From NCBI GenBank assembly GCA_033085395.1, contig JANQBS010000165.1, positions 1 to 64,000 on the forward strand: a stretch of DNA of 64,000 nucleotides, in the 5' to 3' direction. The DNA is from Xanthoparmelia taractica (lineage: Eukaryota; Ascomycota; Lecanoromycetes; Lecanorales; Parmeliaceae). Positions 8,606 through 20,096 of this stretch are shown here, piece after piece. A program made the position numbers and the translations under genes. The notes under the pieces were generated by a model. That model was not told where the DNA came from. It made no database searches and saw only the letters and a list, made by a program, of their open reading frames with translations. The first letter of the stretch is position 1, and each line of letters starts with the position of its first letter.

Positions 8606-11600
8606 ATGAAGATGGATACATCAGCAGTCATCTCTTCGTTGCTAGTCTTCAGACCACTAACAGAGTTCCCCTCCCAAGACGTTCTTGCAGAATTGCGTCA
8701 GGAACTCATCAATAACTCTAGACTGTCCAGTTTACAGAGCGCAGTGAAGAATCTGCCCAGATTCTGGCAGACGCTGACCGACTCAGACCCCAGTTTGAGT
8801 CGTGTTCCCGGAGCTGAGTATTTGAGGGATCTTCGTCGGTGAATAGTGGATGGTGGTCTTTTCCCAATCCATCTCGGCAAACTCCCAAATGTCTACACTC
8901 TTCCGGTCACCGTCATACTCCAGATAACTCAATATTGTCGCTACCTAAGCTGGCTCGGAGTGGAGGACGCACACGGCCTTGTTGTAGAGGGGGTACAATC
9001 TGGCGGGATTCAGGGCTTTTGCGCTGGCTTTCTCAGCGCGATCGCAGTGTCCAGTTCTGAAAAGGAGTCAGACATTGGGGCCCTAGCCGCCATCAGCTTA
9101 CGCTTAGCAGTCTCCATAGGCGCCTATGTCGACCAGGATGGAGTATTTGCCGAACCGCCGAACGAAACGGCCTGTGTGGCCATTCGCTGGAGAGTTGACG
9201 ATGTCAGCAAGAAGGATGAGCTCATTAATCTCATTCGGATCTATCCAGATGTAAGGCCCCACGATCCTCTACAAGTAGACACGAAGGGAGTGGTGCTAAT
9301 GTTTCTCGACACAGGCATATATCTCGAGCATTATTGATGATGCCTGTGTTACTGTCACGGCGAGAGCTGCTGATCTGGCAGGCTTGACGGAAAGATTCCA
9401 GAAACGTGGTTTTCGTGTCAAGGCTATTCAATTGCAAGGCCGCTTTCATTGTGCGATCCACTCGCTTGCTGTAGAGAAGCTCACAAAGCTTTTCGCGCAT
9501 TCTGCAGAGCTGCAGTTTCCAGATGTGGCCGACCTTCAAGCCCCTGTACGATCAACTTTTAACGGCGAGATCCTTAAAGAGGGGTCGTTGTCTCGACTGG
9601 CTCTCGAGAATACGTTGTTGAAGCCCACCGACTGGCACAGGACTCTGCAGTCAGCTATTCTTCGATTGCCTGAAAACCACAGAGTTGTCGCATTTGCAGG
9701 ATTTGGGAATCATATCCCACCTTCTCTAGTACAGACCTCAGCCCTCCAGGTTTTGTCACTGAGCAATTTGGACGGACCAAAGTCAAAGCGACCGATGGAA
9801 CCATCGCCAGTTCATGGATTGACCAACGGTGCGTCCGTGAATGGCACATCTGAGTCGACAAACTGGGCTTCGCCAGAGGAACAAGCCCAAGAGCCTTCAT
9901 ATCCTCCTCACTCTATTGCTATTGTTGGGATGTCTGGCAAGTTCCCGGGCGCTGATTCTCTAGATGAACTCTGGGAGCTTTTACTTTCGGGTAGATCAAT
10001 GGTTGAGCGTGCCCCATCCGACAGACTGACTGCCTGGGCCTGAAACCGGTGACGACTCGGGTACAAAGTGGTGGGGCAATTTTCTTCGCGATCCCGACGC
10101 TTTCGATCACCGCTTTTTCAAGAAGTCATCTCGAGAGGCAATTGCTTGGGATCCACAACAGAGGATTCTGCTCGAGATAGTCTACGAGGCACTGGAGTCA
10201 GCAGGGTACTTTGGCGCCAAGTCAAACCCGGAGCCTGAGGACTATGGGTGCTATATCGGTGCAGTGATGAATAACTACTATGACAACGTTTCTTGCCATC
10301 CACCGACCGCATACGCTACCCTTGGAACGTCACGTTGCTTCCTTAGTGGCTGCATGAGCCATTACTTTGGATGGACGGGACCTTCCTTGACCATTGATAC
10401 GGCTTGCTCGTCATCACTAGTTGCTATAAACACCGCTTGTAGAGTAATATGGTCTGGTGAGTGCTCCCGGGCCACAGCTGGGGGTACCAATGTCTTCACA
10501 AGTCCGTTTGACTACCAGAATATTCGCGCCGCAGGATTCCTCAGCCCTAGCGGGCAATGCAAGCCGTTTGATGCTTCTGCTGATGGCTACTGCCGTGGAG
10601 AAGGTGTTGGTGTCGTTGTGCTTAAGCCTTTGACGGCTGCTTTGCAAGAGAACGATAACATCCTTGGCGTCATTGTGGGGTCTGCAGTAAATCAAAACCA
10701 AAACCTCAGTCATATCACGGTGCCCCATTCGGGCTCACAAGTCCAGCTTTATCGAAAGGTGATGAATCTTGCAGGTATAGAGCCAGAGTCAGTCTCCTAC
10801 GTTGAGGCTCATGGCACCGGCACTGGGGTTGGTGATCCTGTTGAGTGTGAAAGTATTCGCGAAGCTTTTGGAGGCCCCTCCAGGAATACCACTCTCCATT
10901 TTGGCTCCATCAAGGAAATGTTGGGCACACTGAAGCTACTGCCGGTATTGCTGGCGTTATCAAAGTTCTTCTCATGATGCGACATGGGAAAATTCCCGCT
11001 CAAGCCAGTCATACTAAATTGAACCCAAAGATTCCATCCTTTGAACAGGATCGAATGGAGATTCCTCGCAGCATATTGCCGTGGATTCCTTCCTTCCGTC
11101 TGGCTTGTATCAACAGCTACGGGGCTGCAGGTAGTAATTCAGCGGTTATGATTCGTCAGAAGCCAGCAAAGCGCATTCAACCCTTCAGCGGCAGCCAGAC
11201 TGCTGACGCACAGCTATCAAAGTACCCCCTTTTCATACCGGCAGCATCGGCAAGCAGCCTTTCAGCATATTGCCAAAAGCTTGTGAATTGGCTGAAACGT
11301 TTCAAGTCGGAGAGCACTACGAAGCATCTTTTGCCGGATCTATCATTCAATCTGGCCGACAGAGCGAATCACTCTCTTCCGCATGTAGTTTCCGCAGCTG
11401 TCACCGACATGTATGACCTCGAGGAGAAGCTTGCTACTGCAGCATCTGGGATACATACTACGATCTCGAACCCACGGCCAGCTGTACTTGTTTTTGGAGG
11501 TCAAGAAACCGAGTTCGTTGGAATTCCCAAGGATATCTACCAATCTTTGTCATCGTTCCGCCATCACCTCAATGATTGTAACAACATCCTGATTTCCCTT

Positions 11601-13935
11601 GGGTTCGAAAGCTTGTATCCTGCAATTTTTCAGCACACGCCAGTCTCGAATCTAGTAACGTTGCACTCAGCCCTCTTCTCCGTCCAGTATGCTTCCGCAA
11701 AAGCCTGGATAGACTGCGGTCTTGAAGTCACCGCCGTCATTGGCCATAGCTTTGGCCAGCTGACTGCACTCTGTATCTCAGGCACGCTATCACTTCCAGA
11801 CGCACTCAAGCTGGTTGCAGGAAGAGCTTCCATCATGCTCAGGTACTGGGGGCCTGAACCAGGATCCATGATCTTTTTACAGGCTGATCGACAGAAGGTT
11901 TCGGTGGTTCTCGAGTTGCTGAAAGCTCAGGGAGATAGTCATGACGCCGAGGTTGCCTGTTACAAGGGCCCAAAAAAACCATGTCGTCGTTGGCTCTACC
12001 GAGGCTATAGATGCCTTGGAGAACTTGATAATGAGCAATCCATCTCTTCGGGACATAGTCCGTACGAAAAGACTGAAAGTAACGCACGGATTCCATTCGA
12101 AGTTTATGGAACCCTTGTTGCCTCACCTCACGGCTTTGGCAAGAGAACTTGTATGGAGACGTCCAACAATTCATCTGGAAACTTGTGATGATACCCCAAG
12201 TGTCGCTGAACCGGATTTCCGCCTAGTTGCAGAGCATATGAGACGGCCGGTCTTCTTTCAGCAGGCCGTGGAGAGAATTACACGGCGATATTCTCAGAGT
12301 ACATGGCTCGAAGCAGGTCGTGGATCATCTGTTATGCGACTCGTTCGAGGTTCTGTTGCAGAAGCACAGGGGCATCTGTTCCTATCTCCTCAATTCTCGA
12401 CACCAAATGCACAAGGTTCACTCACGGACGTAACGCTAGATCTATGGAAGGCAGGTTACGCAGTGCAATACTGGCTGTTCCATCGGAGCCAGAAATCACA
12501 ATATCAATTCTTACCGCTACCACCATACCAGTTCGAGAAAACATGACATTGGCTCCCATTCACAAACCGAGGCAGCAAGAAGGAAGAGTTGTCCGAACCA
12601 ATTCCAGAAAAGACCATCCCCTACGAGCTTTTATCCTTTCTCCGAGTCAAAGATGAAAGTAAGAAGGAGGCAATATTCCGTATAGCTCCACAAAGCGATA
12701 GGTTCAAGTCCATGCTGGGGGGTCATGTCATGTCAGGACAGTCCCTTGCACCGGCATCACTGTACTTTGAGGTTGTTGCACGTGCCGCATTGTTCCTTCA
12801 ATCAGATACGGCGGCCACGTCCTACGTGCCCACGGTCGAGGACCTACTAATGAAGTCTCCAATTGGTCTCGATACCACCAAAGATATCTTTCTCTCCATG
12901 ATACAAATGGAGGACTCGAGGCCATCCTGGTCGTTCTGCATTACAGCCCAGGCGCAGCCAAGTGCTACGGGCCATATCAGCGAGCCTTTTGAGCAGTCAA
13001 CGGGAGCAGTACACCTTGAAAGGCGCGATAGTGCCCAGGCAGCTCAGAACTTCAGACGCTTCGAAACATTGACCGGCTACCATCGTTGTCAGGAGCTCAT
13101 GAATCACCGCGAGGCGGAAAAGATGCAAGGAAATCACATCTATCGCGCGTTCAACCACATCGTCCACTATGGGGAGAATTTCCGAGGTATCAAAGAGGTG
13201 GCCTGTGTACGGATGGAAGCCACTGGCAGAGTGTCAATATCGGTGAATCCGAACGATCCTCCTGATCAACGTCTTTGTGAGACACCGAAGACGGACAGCT
13301 TTATGCAGTTCGCCGGGTTTCTGGTAAACTACTTCAATAATCCTAGCCTGGAGGACGTCATTGTGTGCATGAAAATCGATCGGATTGAAATTGGTGGCAG
13401 CTTCACGCCAGATGCAAAGGAATGGATCGTGTACTCGAACATGACAGAAGACGGCGAGTCCCATGCATTATCTGATGCTTACGTCTTCGAAGCTGGAAGC
13501 AAGAAGATGGTACTGGCAGCATTTGGCTTCCACTTTTCAAAGATGTCCCAACCTTTGCTTGCTAGATTGTTGAAGAGTGTCAACAGATCCAGTGCATTAG
13601 AGAAGCCGGCGGACAAGACGATCAGCCAAACGACTGAGAAACTTTTGCCAGAAACTTCTCAAAGCCTAGCTGAACCGGCCAAGAAAGCTTCTAGCAAACG
13701 CTCGGATCTTCTTCAAGTCTTACATAACGTTACCGATATACCCATGGAAGATCTGAAAGACAGTTCAACACTTGAAGATCTTGGAGTTGATTCACTAATG
13801 GCAACCGAAGTGCTGAATGATATTCGGGCAGTTCTGGGTCTCACGATCGACTTGACGACCTTCTTGTTTTTCCACGACATCGGAGCGATCTTGGCCCATA
13901 TCGACTCGAAAAAAAGGGATGATAAGCTTTATTGA
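8606..13935 (+). pseudogene. Non-reducing polyketide synthase (SAT-KS-AT-PT-ACP), broken
   Basis: Non-reducing polyketide synthases build aromatic polyketides from malonyl-CoA in the cytosol. The order is: SAT (start ATG 8606; GFCAG with its catalytic Cys, intron 9251-9314); KS from about 9900 (SIAIVGMSGKFPGA, DTACSSSL, EAHGTGT, then a displaced GHTEA-type His); AT (GHSFGQ and HGFHS); PT from about 12,640 (His in GGHVMSGQS, Asp in DSFMQFAG); one ACP ending in LGVDSL and a stop at 13,933-13,935. The frame is broken by TGA at 8840-8842, a 4-bp ACTG duplication at 10,025-10,032, a one-base loss near 10,926, an extra A in the A-run at 11,972-11,978, and TGA at 12,544-12,546. No C-methyltransferase, thioesterase or reductase follows the ACP. 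All catalytic residues I could locate are kept, so loss is recent or partly sequencing error. Confidence 0.9.
9251..9314 (+). other. Intron inside the PKS SAT domain
   Basis: GTAAGG donor, CTAAT branch-like site at 9296-9300 and ACAG acceptor. Removing it joins ..IYPD to AYISSIIDD in frame and restores a continuous SAT domain. Confidence 0.75.
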
Positions 13936-13992
13936 GCCGGATGCTTGACTAGATTGGCTTCCCTCAGCGCATGATATCTTCACCTCCAGTCT

Positions 13993-14430
13993 TCACTCGC
14001 TCAAAAGCTGGGCTGCCTCCGAGTCCTTGTTGCCTCCACCCCATCTCTCACGGTGCTTCTCCAGAATCCTTGCATAGTAGCCATGCTTGCCATCGACTGT
14101 GTAAAGTCTCATGGCGTAGGCCAGATCCTGTCCTGCAGGGTCGCTCAACACAGCAGAGAGCGTGGGCGACAGATTTTGAGTCCGTTCAGCTTGTCGAACC
14201 ACATCCACGTACTCTTCCATCTCTCTGAAGCTCACCTTCAGCCAGTCAGGGATTCCAGCGTCATCAGACCATTCACTAGGGCCCATAGGAACTGGAGCAG
14301 GCATAAAACACGCCGGGAAGTGAACCATTTCCCATGTTTCCAAATGCGTTGAGAGTCCACGCTTGCTCAATGGGAAGTCTAATCTCATAGAGAACAGTGG
14401 TAAGGGGAGGCAATAGAGAAGGTCAGGCAT
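13993..14430 (-). CDS. Hypothetical protein, convergent to the PKS
   Basis: This is a 145-codon open frame on the minus strand whose stop lies 58 bp beyond the PKS stop. Two start codons are possible: 14,430, or 14,388 which gives MRLDFPLSK. The C-terminal half (WLKVSFREMEEYVDVV, then LAYAMRLYTVDGKHGYYARI) has an ordinary soluble composition with charged helices and looks like coding sequence. I do not recognise a family. It has no signal peptide or clear membrane segment. It could be a small gene of the former polyketide cluster, a fragment of a larger gene, or chance. Confidence 0.4.
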   Translation of the reverse strand: MPDLLYCLPLPLFSMRLDFPLSKRGLSTHLETWEMVHFPACFMPAPVPMGPSEWSDDAGIPDWLKVSFREMEEYVDVVRQAERTQNLSPTLSAVLSDPAGQDLAYAMRLYTVDGKHGYYARILEKHRERWGGGNKDSEAAQLLSE

Positions 14431-15045
14431 GTGAGATTAAATTTGAAGCAGTCCAGACTAGACCTTATAGCTGAATCTGGGGCAGCTTCAAATGGCCCTT
14501 AGCGTAGCCCAAAAATCTGCTCTGCAAAGAACAGCTCGATCGAGGTTATATCGACGTCTTGCAAAGTCCTCTGCTTTTCACTGGCTCAGACAAGCGTGGC
14601 GTAGATCTGCCTGTTCCCCAAGACTGTAATCGAAAGTGCAAATAGATGTGGTTTTGAGGATATGTAGCTTAGGTCGTGATAATTGAGAAACGAAAGATAC
14701 CAATCCAATAAGAGTCTATCAAGTATCCTGGATAAGAGCTCTTCCCTTCTATGCATGACTTCTGCTCGAGCCTCGAACAATTCGTATGAAAACATACTGT
14801 GAGGTAGCCCTGATATCGGTCATCACGATGGTCAAGCGGAAGTTATCTACATCTAACCAGGCGTTGATAACCTTCGGTGAAGCAACGATTAGGTTTTCGC
14901 AGAATGTCGCTCAAGGTTCGCGAGGAAGACCGGTCATTTTTCACGTTCCCAACCCGGCACTCAGGTCCAAAAACTCCACCAGCGCCCAATGCTATCTACA
15001 ACTTAAGGGACCCAGCTCCAGAGGACGCTGCTCTTCTCACATTTC
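14431..15045. other. Intergenic, no gene seen
   Basis: Only short unsupported open frames occur. The right half is the likely promoter of the downstream Ctk3 gene. Confidence 0.5.
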
Positions 15046-15890
15046 ATGGCTGACCCTTTCGAAGTCCGCATGCGCTTCACCTCTCAGCTCCAACACCTCA
15101 ACGCCTCGGCCAACTCCTCCCAGAAAGCGGCCCACTATGCCCTCAAGTACAGGGACATGGACGAGGACCTTCACTCGTGCATCTTGGAGCAGCTAGAACG
15201 AGTATGTAGGTCTAGCCTTCCATACTAAATTTATTAAAGTTTAGAGATTTAATGAACTGGCTTTCAGAATTCAATGAACAACCGCGCAAACATAATGTAC
15301 TTCATCGAGCACCTCTGCGACATGGCTCAGCGCGAAAACCACCTCGATTTCGTGCGCATGATGCAGAGGGATATCTTGCGTGTCGTGGATGCCGTCGCAC
15401 CTAGTGATGGATCTGGGGCCGCGAATGTGAAGGTCGTGCGGAGAGTGAGTTCCACATTGATTCCGTACCGTCCAAACGTAAAGCAGTCTCTAACATCTGT
15501 ACGAAACAGGTGCTCGCAGGCCTCCAACAAAAATCTGTCCTCCTCGCTGATACCGTCCTCGAAATCGAAGCCGGCCTCGCCGAACGCGATGATCTGAGCA
15601 AAGACACCCACTCCGCCCTGAGCCCCATCTCGCCCAACTCCCAACACCCCGCTCCCGACATTATGACTACGCATCCCGCCAAGCGGCTTGATAAGAGGCA
15701 AATAGAGCAGCGGATAGAGGAGGACAGGGAGAGGCATAAACGGTTGAGGGAGAGCATTTGGGCGGTGGGAGAGGATGGGGATGGAGAGTTTGAGAGGCTG
15801 TGGGATGAGGCGAGTGAGATTGGGGAGGACGATTGGGGGGCAGCGGAGGAGGATGCGGTGGAGAGGATGTTAGCCGGGGAGGTGGAGTGA
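15046..15890 (+). CDS. CTK3: CTD kinase subunit gamma (Ctk3)
   Basis: Exons are 15046-15201, 15268-15444 and 15510-15890 (237 aa). Both introns are GT-AG (66 and 65 bp) and all joins keep the frame. Ctk3 belongs to the CTDK-I complex with the kinase Ctk1 and cyclin Ctk2. The complex phosphorylates Ser2 of the RNA polymerase II C-terminal repeats in the nucleus and supports elongation and 3' processing. The N-terminal about 115 residues look like the helical RPR/CID-type domain of the family (MADPFEVRMRFTSQL, YALKYRDMDEDLHSCILEQ, NRANIMYFIEHLCD). The C-terminal part holds the conserved RQIEQRIEEDRERHKRLRE helix and an acidic tail. Start chosen because it matches the usual family start MADPFEVR. 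Confidence 0.93.
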
Positions 15891-16645
15891 GGTTGAGGGA
15901 GGGAGGGAAGGAGGGCGGGAGGGAGGGCGGGTTGATAACCAGGAGTTACGGATGTTTTGGCTTGATATGGAATGGGAGCTGGTGGGAATTGCTATAGGGA
16001 AGCTTTTCAAGCTGGCGGTTGCTATTGTACAAAAGTCAAAACTGTCAATTTTCTACAAGGTGGCAAGCGGAATCTCCCTTGATGGGAAATCTCTTGATCA
16101 GTATTCTTGTGATAATTCATTCCGTCTGCTGGCTTGTAATTAAGTTATTCTTCATCTATTGGGTATCATGTCCGTCTTCTTCAAAGCGTATAATACACAG
16201 CCCTTGGACGTTTCCCGATACTTGAACTGCCTCAGGACATGCCCAGATAGTCAAGACTACAACCCCCAAGATTACTCTCACATCTCAACTTTTATAGGAT
16301 AAGTGCGCAAGGGCTCAGACTCCTATCGTCTGTTGACCAGCTTGTTTGTGTATCGGAATGTTATCTCTTTGCTTTCGAAAAAGGACGACGCTGAAAGCGT
16401 ATAATGCTCTAGCGACATCGCAACAGTGCGTCTTATACCTCGCAGGATGCACCGATCTCGCCTTCACAGCCAATTTATTGAGATTTTGGCATGAATGTCC
16501 GCGGCCTGAAGTCCAAGATAAGGACGGCGTCTCTTGCGAGCTGAGGATTTAATGCTCTGCACGACGACAACGGCTGGTACTAACCGGCTGGGCGATCGAA
16601 CCCCAGTGTTAGCTACGACATGTATAAACCTAATGCCGGGAGTCT
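15891..16645. other. Intergenic between convergent CTK3 and CLC genes; G-rich tract at its start
   Basis: A G-run array at 15897-15931 (nine GGG-type runs in about 35 bp) begins only seven bases after the CTK3 stop and could form a G-quadruplex in the transcript's 3' end. The remainder shows short unsupported open frames and is probably the 3' regions of the two converging genes. Confidence 0.5.
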
Positions 16646-19367
16646 TCATCGTTCGTCCTCCCGTATGCCCCCATCGCTGTCGTTCCTATTTAGCAGCCCT
16701 CTGGATTCCCCTCCTTGCTCTTCTCTAAGTGCTCCTCCACCCATCTTATGCGATCCCTCTTCAGCGCTATCTAGCACGTACCAGATGTCTTTCTTAGTGA
16801 GTAGACCTTGGAGGGCGCCTCTGTCGCAAAATAAGACGTAGCGTAAGCCAAGCTTCGAGAACATGCTGAGGGTCAATTGAAGACTGCTCTTGCCATTGAG
16901 TGTAACCGGCGTCTGATCCATCCAAGGTCGCAGGTCTAACGTCGTCTGTGTGTCTGCACTAGGCTGGTGGGAGAAAAATACCTTGGTTGATGGCGGCAGT
17001 TTTCGAGGCTGTGCGGCGGCGAGTCTAACGGCATAGATGAGCTCGGTGCGAGATATATAGCCTAACAATATATTATTCTTGACATCATTCACAACTGGAA
17101 ACCCTCGATACGGTTGAGCGACGAGCATGTCGTGGATAGACTGGATCGTATGGCCGGTAGCGGTAAGAACAGACAGGTCTTGCATCTGGGTCATGATCTG
17201 TGAAACAGGGACATCTGGGACTGTCGATTCATCTCTGTTATCCAAGAAAGGATACTCGTTGAAATGAATCCAGGTTTCGTAGATACCGCGTCTGCCAAAG
17301 GCATCACCCACCCACTTGCTTATCATGACTGCGATCATGATAGGCAAGACATACGTCAAGGCACCTGTGAGCTCAAACATAATGACCACGATCGAGACTG
17401 TCATCCTCGTCACTCCAGCAAGAGCCGCAGCTGCGCCAATGATTGCATACGTCCCGGGTGTGATGCAGGGTATGTCAGGTTCGCAAGTTGCGAATATAAG
17501 TGCGTCCGAATGGTTGGCTTGCCATACTTGGACAATGATGCCAACTGCACGACCATAGAGAGCTCCAATAGCCATTGAAGGTAAGATGATGCCCGCGGGG
17601 ATCTGTAAACCAAACGTAATCGAGGCCAGCAGGAATCCAACGGCCGATGCTTCAACCAATAGCACAATAACGCCGGCATTTGCAGCTCCAGTTTTGCAAA
17701 TACCCAGCTGATCATCAGTCAGGTTTGCGCACTCTGCAAATAGGGTATACACCAACTCCGATGACTGAGCCCTCATAAATTTGTTGGGAAAGTTGACCAC
17801 TGCGGTCAGAAAGGCGACGGCTAAAACTTCAAGAATAGGAGTACCTGCCCACCGGGATGTTCTCCTCCATTTCGCAATTTTCATATTGAGCTTGATGAAA
17901 ATTCCGCCATACAAGCCCCCAATGATGCCAAGGATGGCGAATGGAACCATCTCGAAACCATGCCACCCGCTACTGTAGGTGACCTGATAGAGAACGAGCT
18001 TTCCAGTTCGGAACGGATTGAAAGCTTGCAAAGTCACCGCCGCTACCATAGCGCAAACAAAACTCTGCCACATAGTCTTGTCTGGAAAGTAGTAGGACAA
18101 TTGCTCCAGGCTGAACAAGACGCCTCCGATGGGTGATCCGAAAGCCACTGAAATTCCGGCCGCAGCCGCAGCAGAGAGCACCTCCCGTTTTCGTGCTTCA
18201 TTGTCGTTCAAGCTCGGTGACAGCTTCATTAGAAGGTTTGCACAACAGCAGGCTACATGGACCAGGGGCCCTTCTTTTCCAAGCCATAGACCAGATGCCA
18301 CTGCAAGGCACAGCCCAAGAGACTTGACGACCAAAGTCCAGCCCCCCATGAAACGGCGAATGACAAATCCACCAAGTACGGTCTTGATCTCGGGTATTCC
18401 GCTATGCTTGGCGTATGATGCGAAATTCTGCACCAGGACACTGGCACAAAAAGCAAAGAGTATGGAGTAGAGGATGTAGAATATATATTCGACGACGAAG
18501 CCTCCCCCAGCTGACCGCACGTGGAGTGCAGCACTCCACAATGTCCAGCCCTGACACTGAGCCAAAGACTCGTGTCCCCAGCAGCAGAAGCCTCTATTCA
18601 AGTAGAAGCGGCCACCTCCCGCGCCAGTGCGACAATATCCGGTTTTGAGGTCGGCAAGCCAGTCGCTAGCAATGTCAATTCCAGCAGCGAGTACCCCTGA
18701 TGCGACCCCAGTTGCTATCAGTACCATCCATATCTGACTGGCATCGAGCATCTGGTGCGCATAGCTAAAGAGCCCCGTCGCACTGGAATGGAGGTACCGT
18801 AGTCGCTGGCGCTCTTTTGTGTACTCAAAAATCCAGTCGATTGCTGTCAGATCATCGTAACCTACCCGCCGTCCAGGACCCTCCGTATACCAATCTAGGG
18901 CTGACCCATCCTTGCTATCGCCAAACGCGAATCCATCCCCAGCATGACCGGTGCCAATATTCAGAGAGACATCCGAGTCATTGTTCGAAGAAAGCTCTCT
19001 CAGTCTGCGACTCCTGGCGGTTGGTAGCGGGGCAACCGGCAGAGTGTGTGGGCTGGCGCTCCGTGAGGATTGGCTTGAAGGCTGCGAGAGGAACTTTGCG
19101 AAAGGAAAGCTAGTGGTTAGCTTTGGTTTGCGTTTGAAAGTCGTACTATACAAATTGTCAATCTTGGTACCCAACAGAAGTGATGTGTAAGCTATACGAA
19201 GCTTTCCCATTGCCGTCCAGAGGATCATCAGCTAGCAGTGTATTGTCGAGGCTCAGATCGGCTTGCTCGTAATCATTAAAGTCTTCTGCCGTGGCGTCGC
19301 CTCTGGTAGCCTGATTCGAAGATGATGAGCTCCCAGCATCATTTGAACCCGGTGATGGACCGGTCAT
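16646..19367 (-). CDS. CLC-type chloride channel/exchanger with two CBS domains
   Basis: Coding exons on the minus strand are 19367-19198 and 19145-16646, separated by a 52-bp GT-AG intron (19146-19197). Together they encode 889 aa. The protein has the CLC core: about ten hydrophobic segments, a chloride-pore motif HSGIPE (usually GSGIPE) near residue 304, GKEGPLVH near 346 with the gating glutamate, and the IPAGIILPSMAIGA helix. Two CBS domains follow near the C terminus (VPVSQIMTQ.. and LDLRPWMDQ..). Such proteins move chloride, often in exchange for protons, across endomembranes or plasma membrane and affect pH, copper and iron loading. The acidic N-terminal region with DDLTAIDWIFEYTKERQR is typical of fungal members. 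It is transcribed away from MDN1. An internal ATG at 19,228 is less likely because it would read through the intron. Confidence 0.93.
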
Positions 19368-20096
19368 CGTGCAGAGAGGCTTCTATACATGCTGCTGCAT
19401 CCATAACAGCCTAACGATAGGTGCAGATCATGCAATGTAAGCGCTTGCGATTGTAGCGTTAATGTCGCGCCTATCCCGCGGCAATGCAACTACTTTCGTT
19501 GGTGAAGATTATCAACGATTCTACTCCCAAGAATTTCAACTTTGGATCAGGAATGCTGACTCCGAAAGCTACGGAAACTTCGAGAAGTCATTGTCTCGGT
19601 GTTTCTTCCCTCCACTTGGTCAAAGTGCTTAAATCCTAGAAACGTTCCTCCACCCACATCAACTCAACGCTTATCTTGAGAGAAACAAATTTCTCCAATT
19701 CGCCCGACTTAGCTCAATGTTTCCCGCCGAAAAGAACATGATGACCCCAAAATGCCTGTAGAAGCCTTTGCAATGATGCAAACCGGCACTGTAGCCTTGA
19801 AAACGATCAAAGACAAAACTTTGACACCCACCGCTAGCGAGATTTTCATGTCGTAGGAGTCTTTGTTGGTCTGGTAATGTGAGCAATTCTTCGCTCAAGT
19901 TGCTCGCTTTCGTTGATTATAGGGTTAATCTGGGGTTCAGCCCTATCTCTCCGCCATGTGGCCCGTGGGATGCCGAGCATTCTTGGCGATGGCTTTCGGC
20001 CGGCTATTCCTCGGCCAAATTCGGCGGATATCAAACATTTTTTTACATGTTAGTGACCTAGCTAAAGGACTTCACAGCGTCAAGCGTCATGCTGAG
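19368..20096. promoter_or_regulatory. Shared upstream region of CLC (-) and MDN1 (+)
   Basis: These 729 bp separate two divergently transcribed genes and carry no convincing gene. An in-frame upstream ATG at 19,956 would add 47 residues to midasin, but the added stretch is not like the conserved N terminus. I identify no specific binding site. Confidence 0.5.

Noticed and set aside
16585..16625. T-arm-like GGGGTTCGATCGCCC on the minus strand
   Set aside because: No D-arm, anticodon arm or acceptor stem of the right spacing can be drawn, so not a tRNA.
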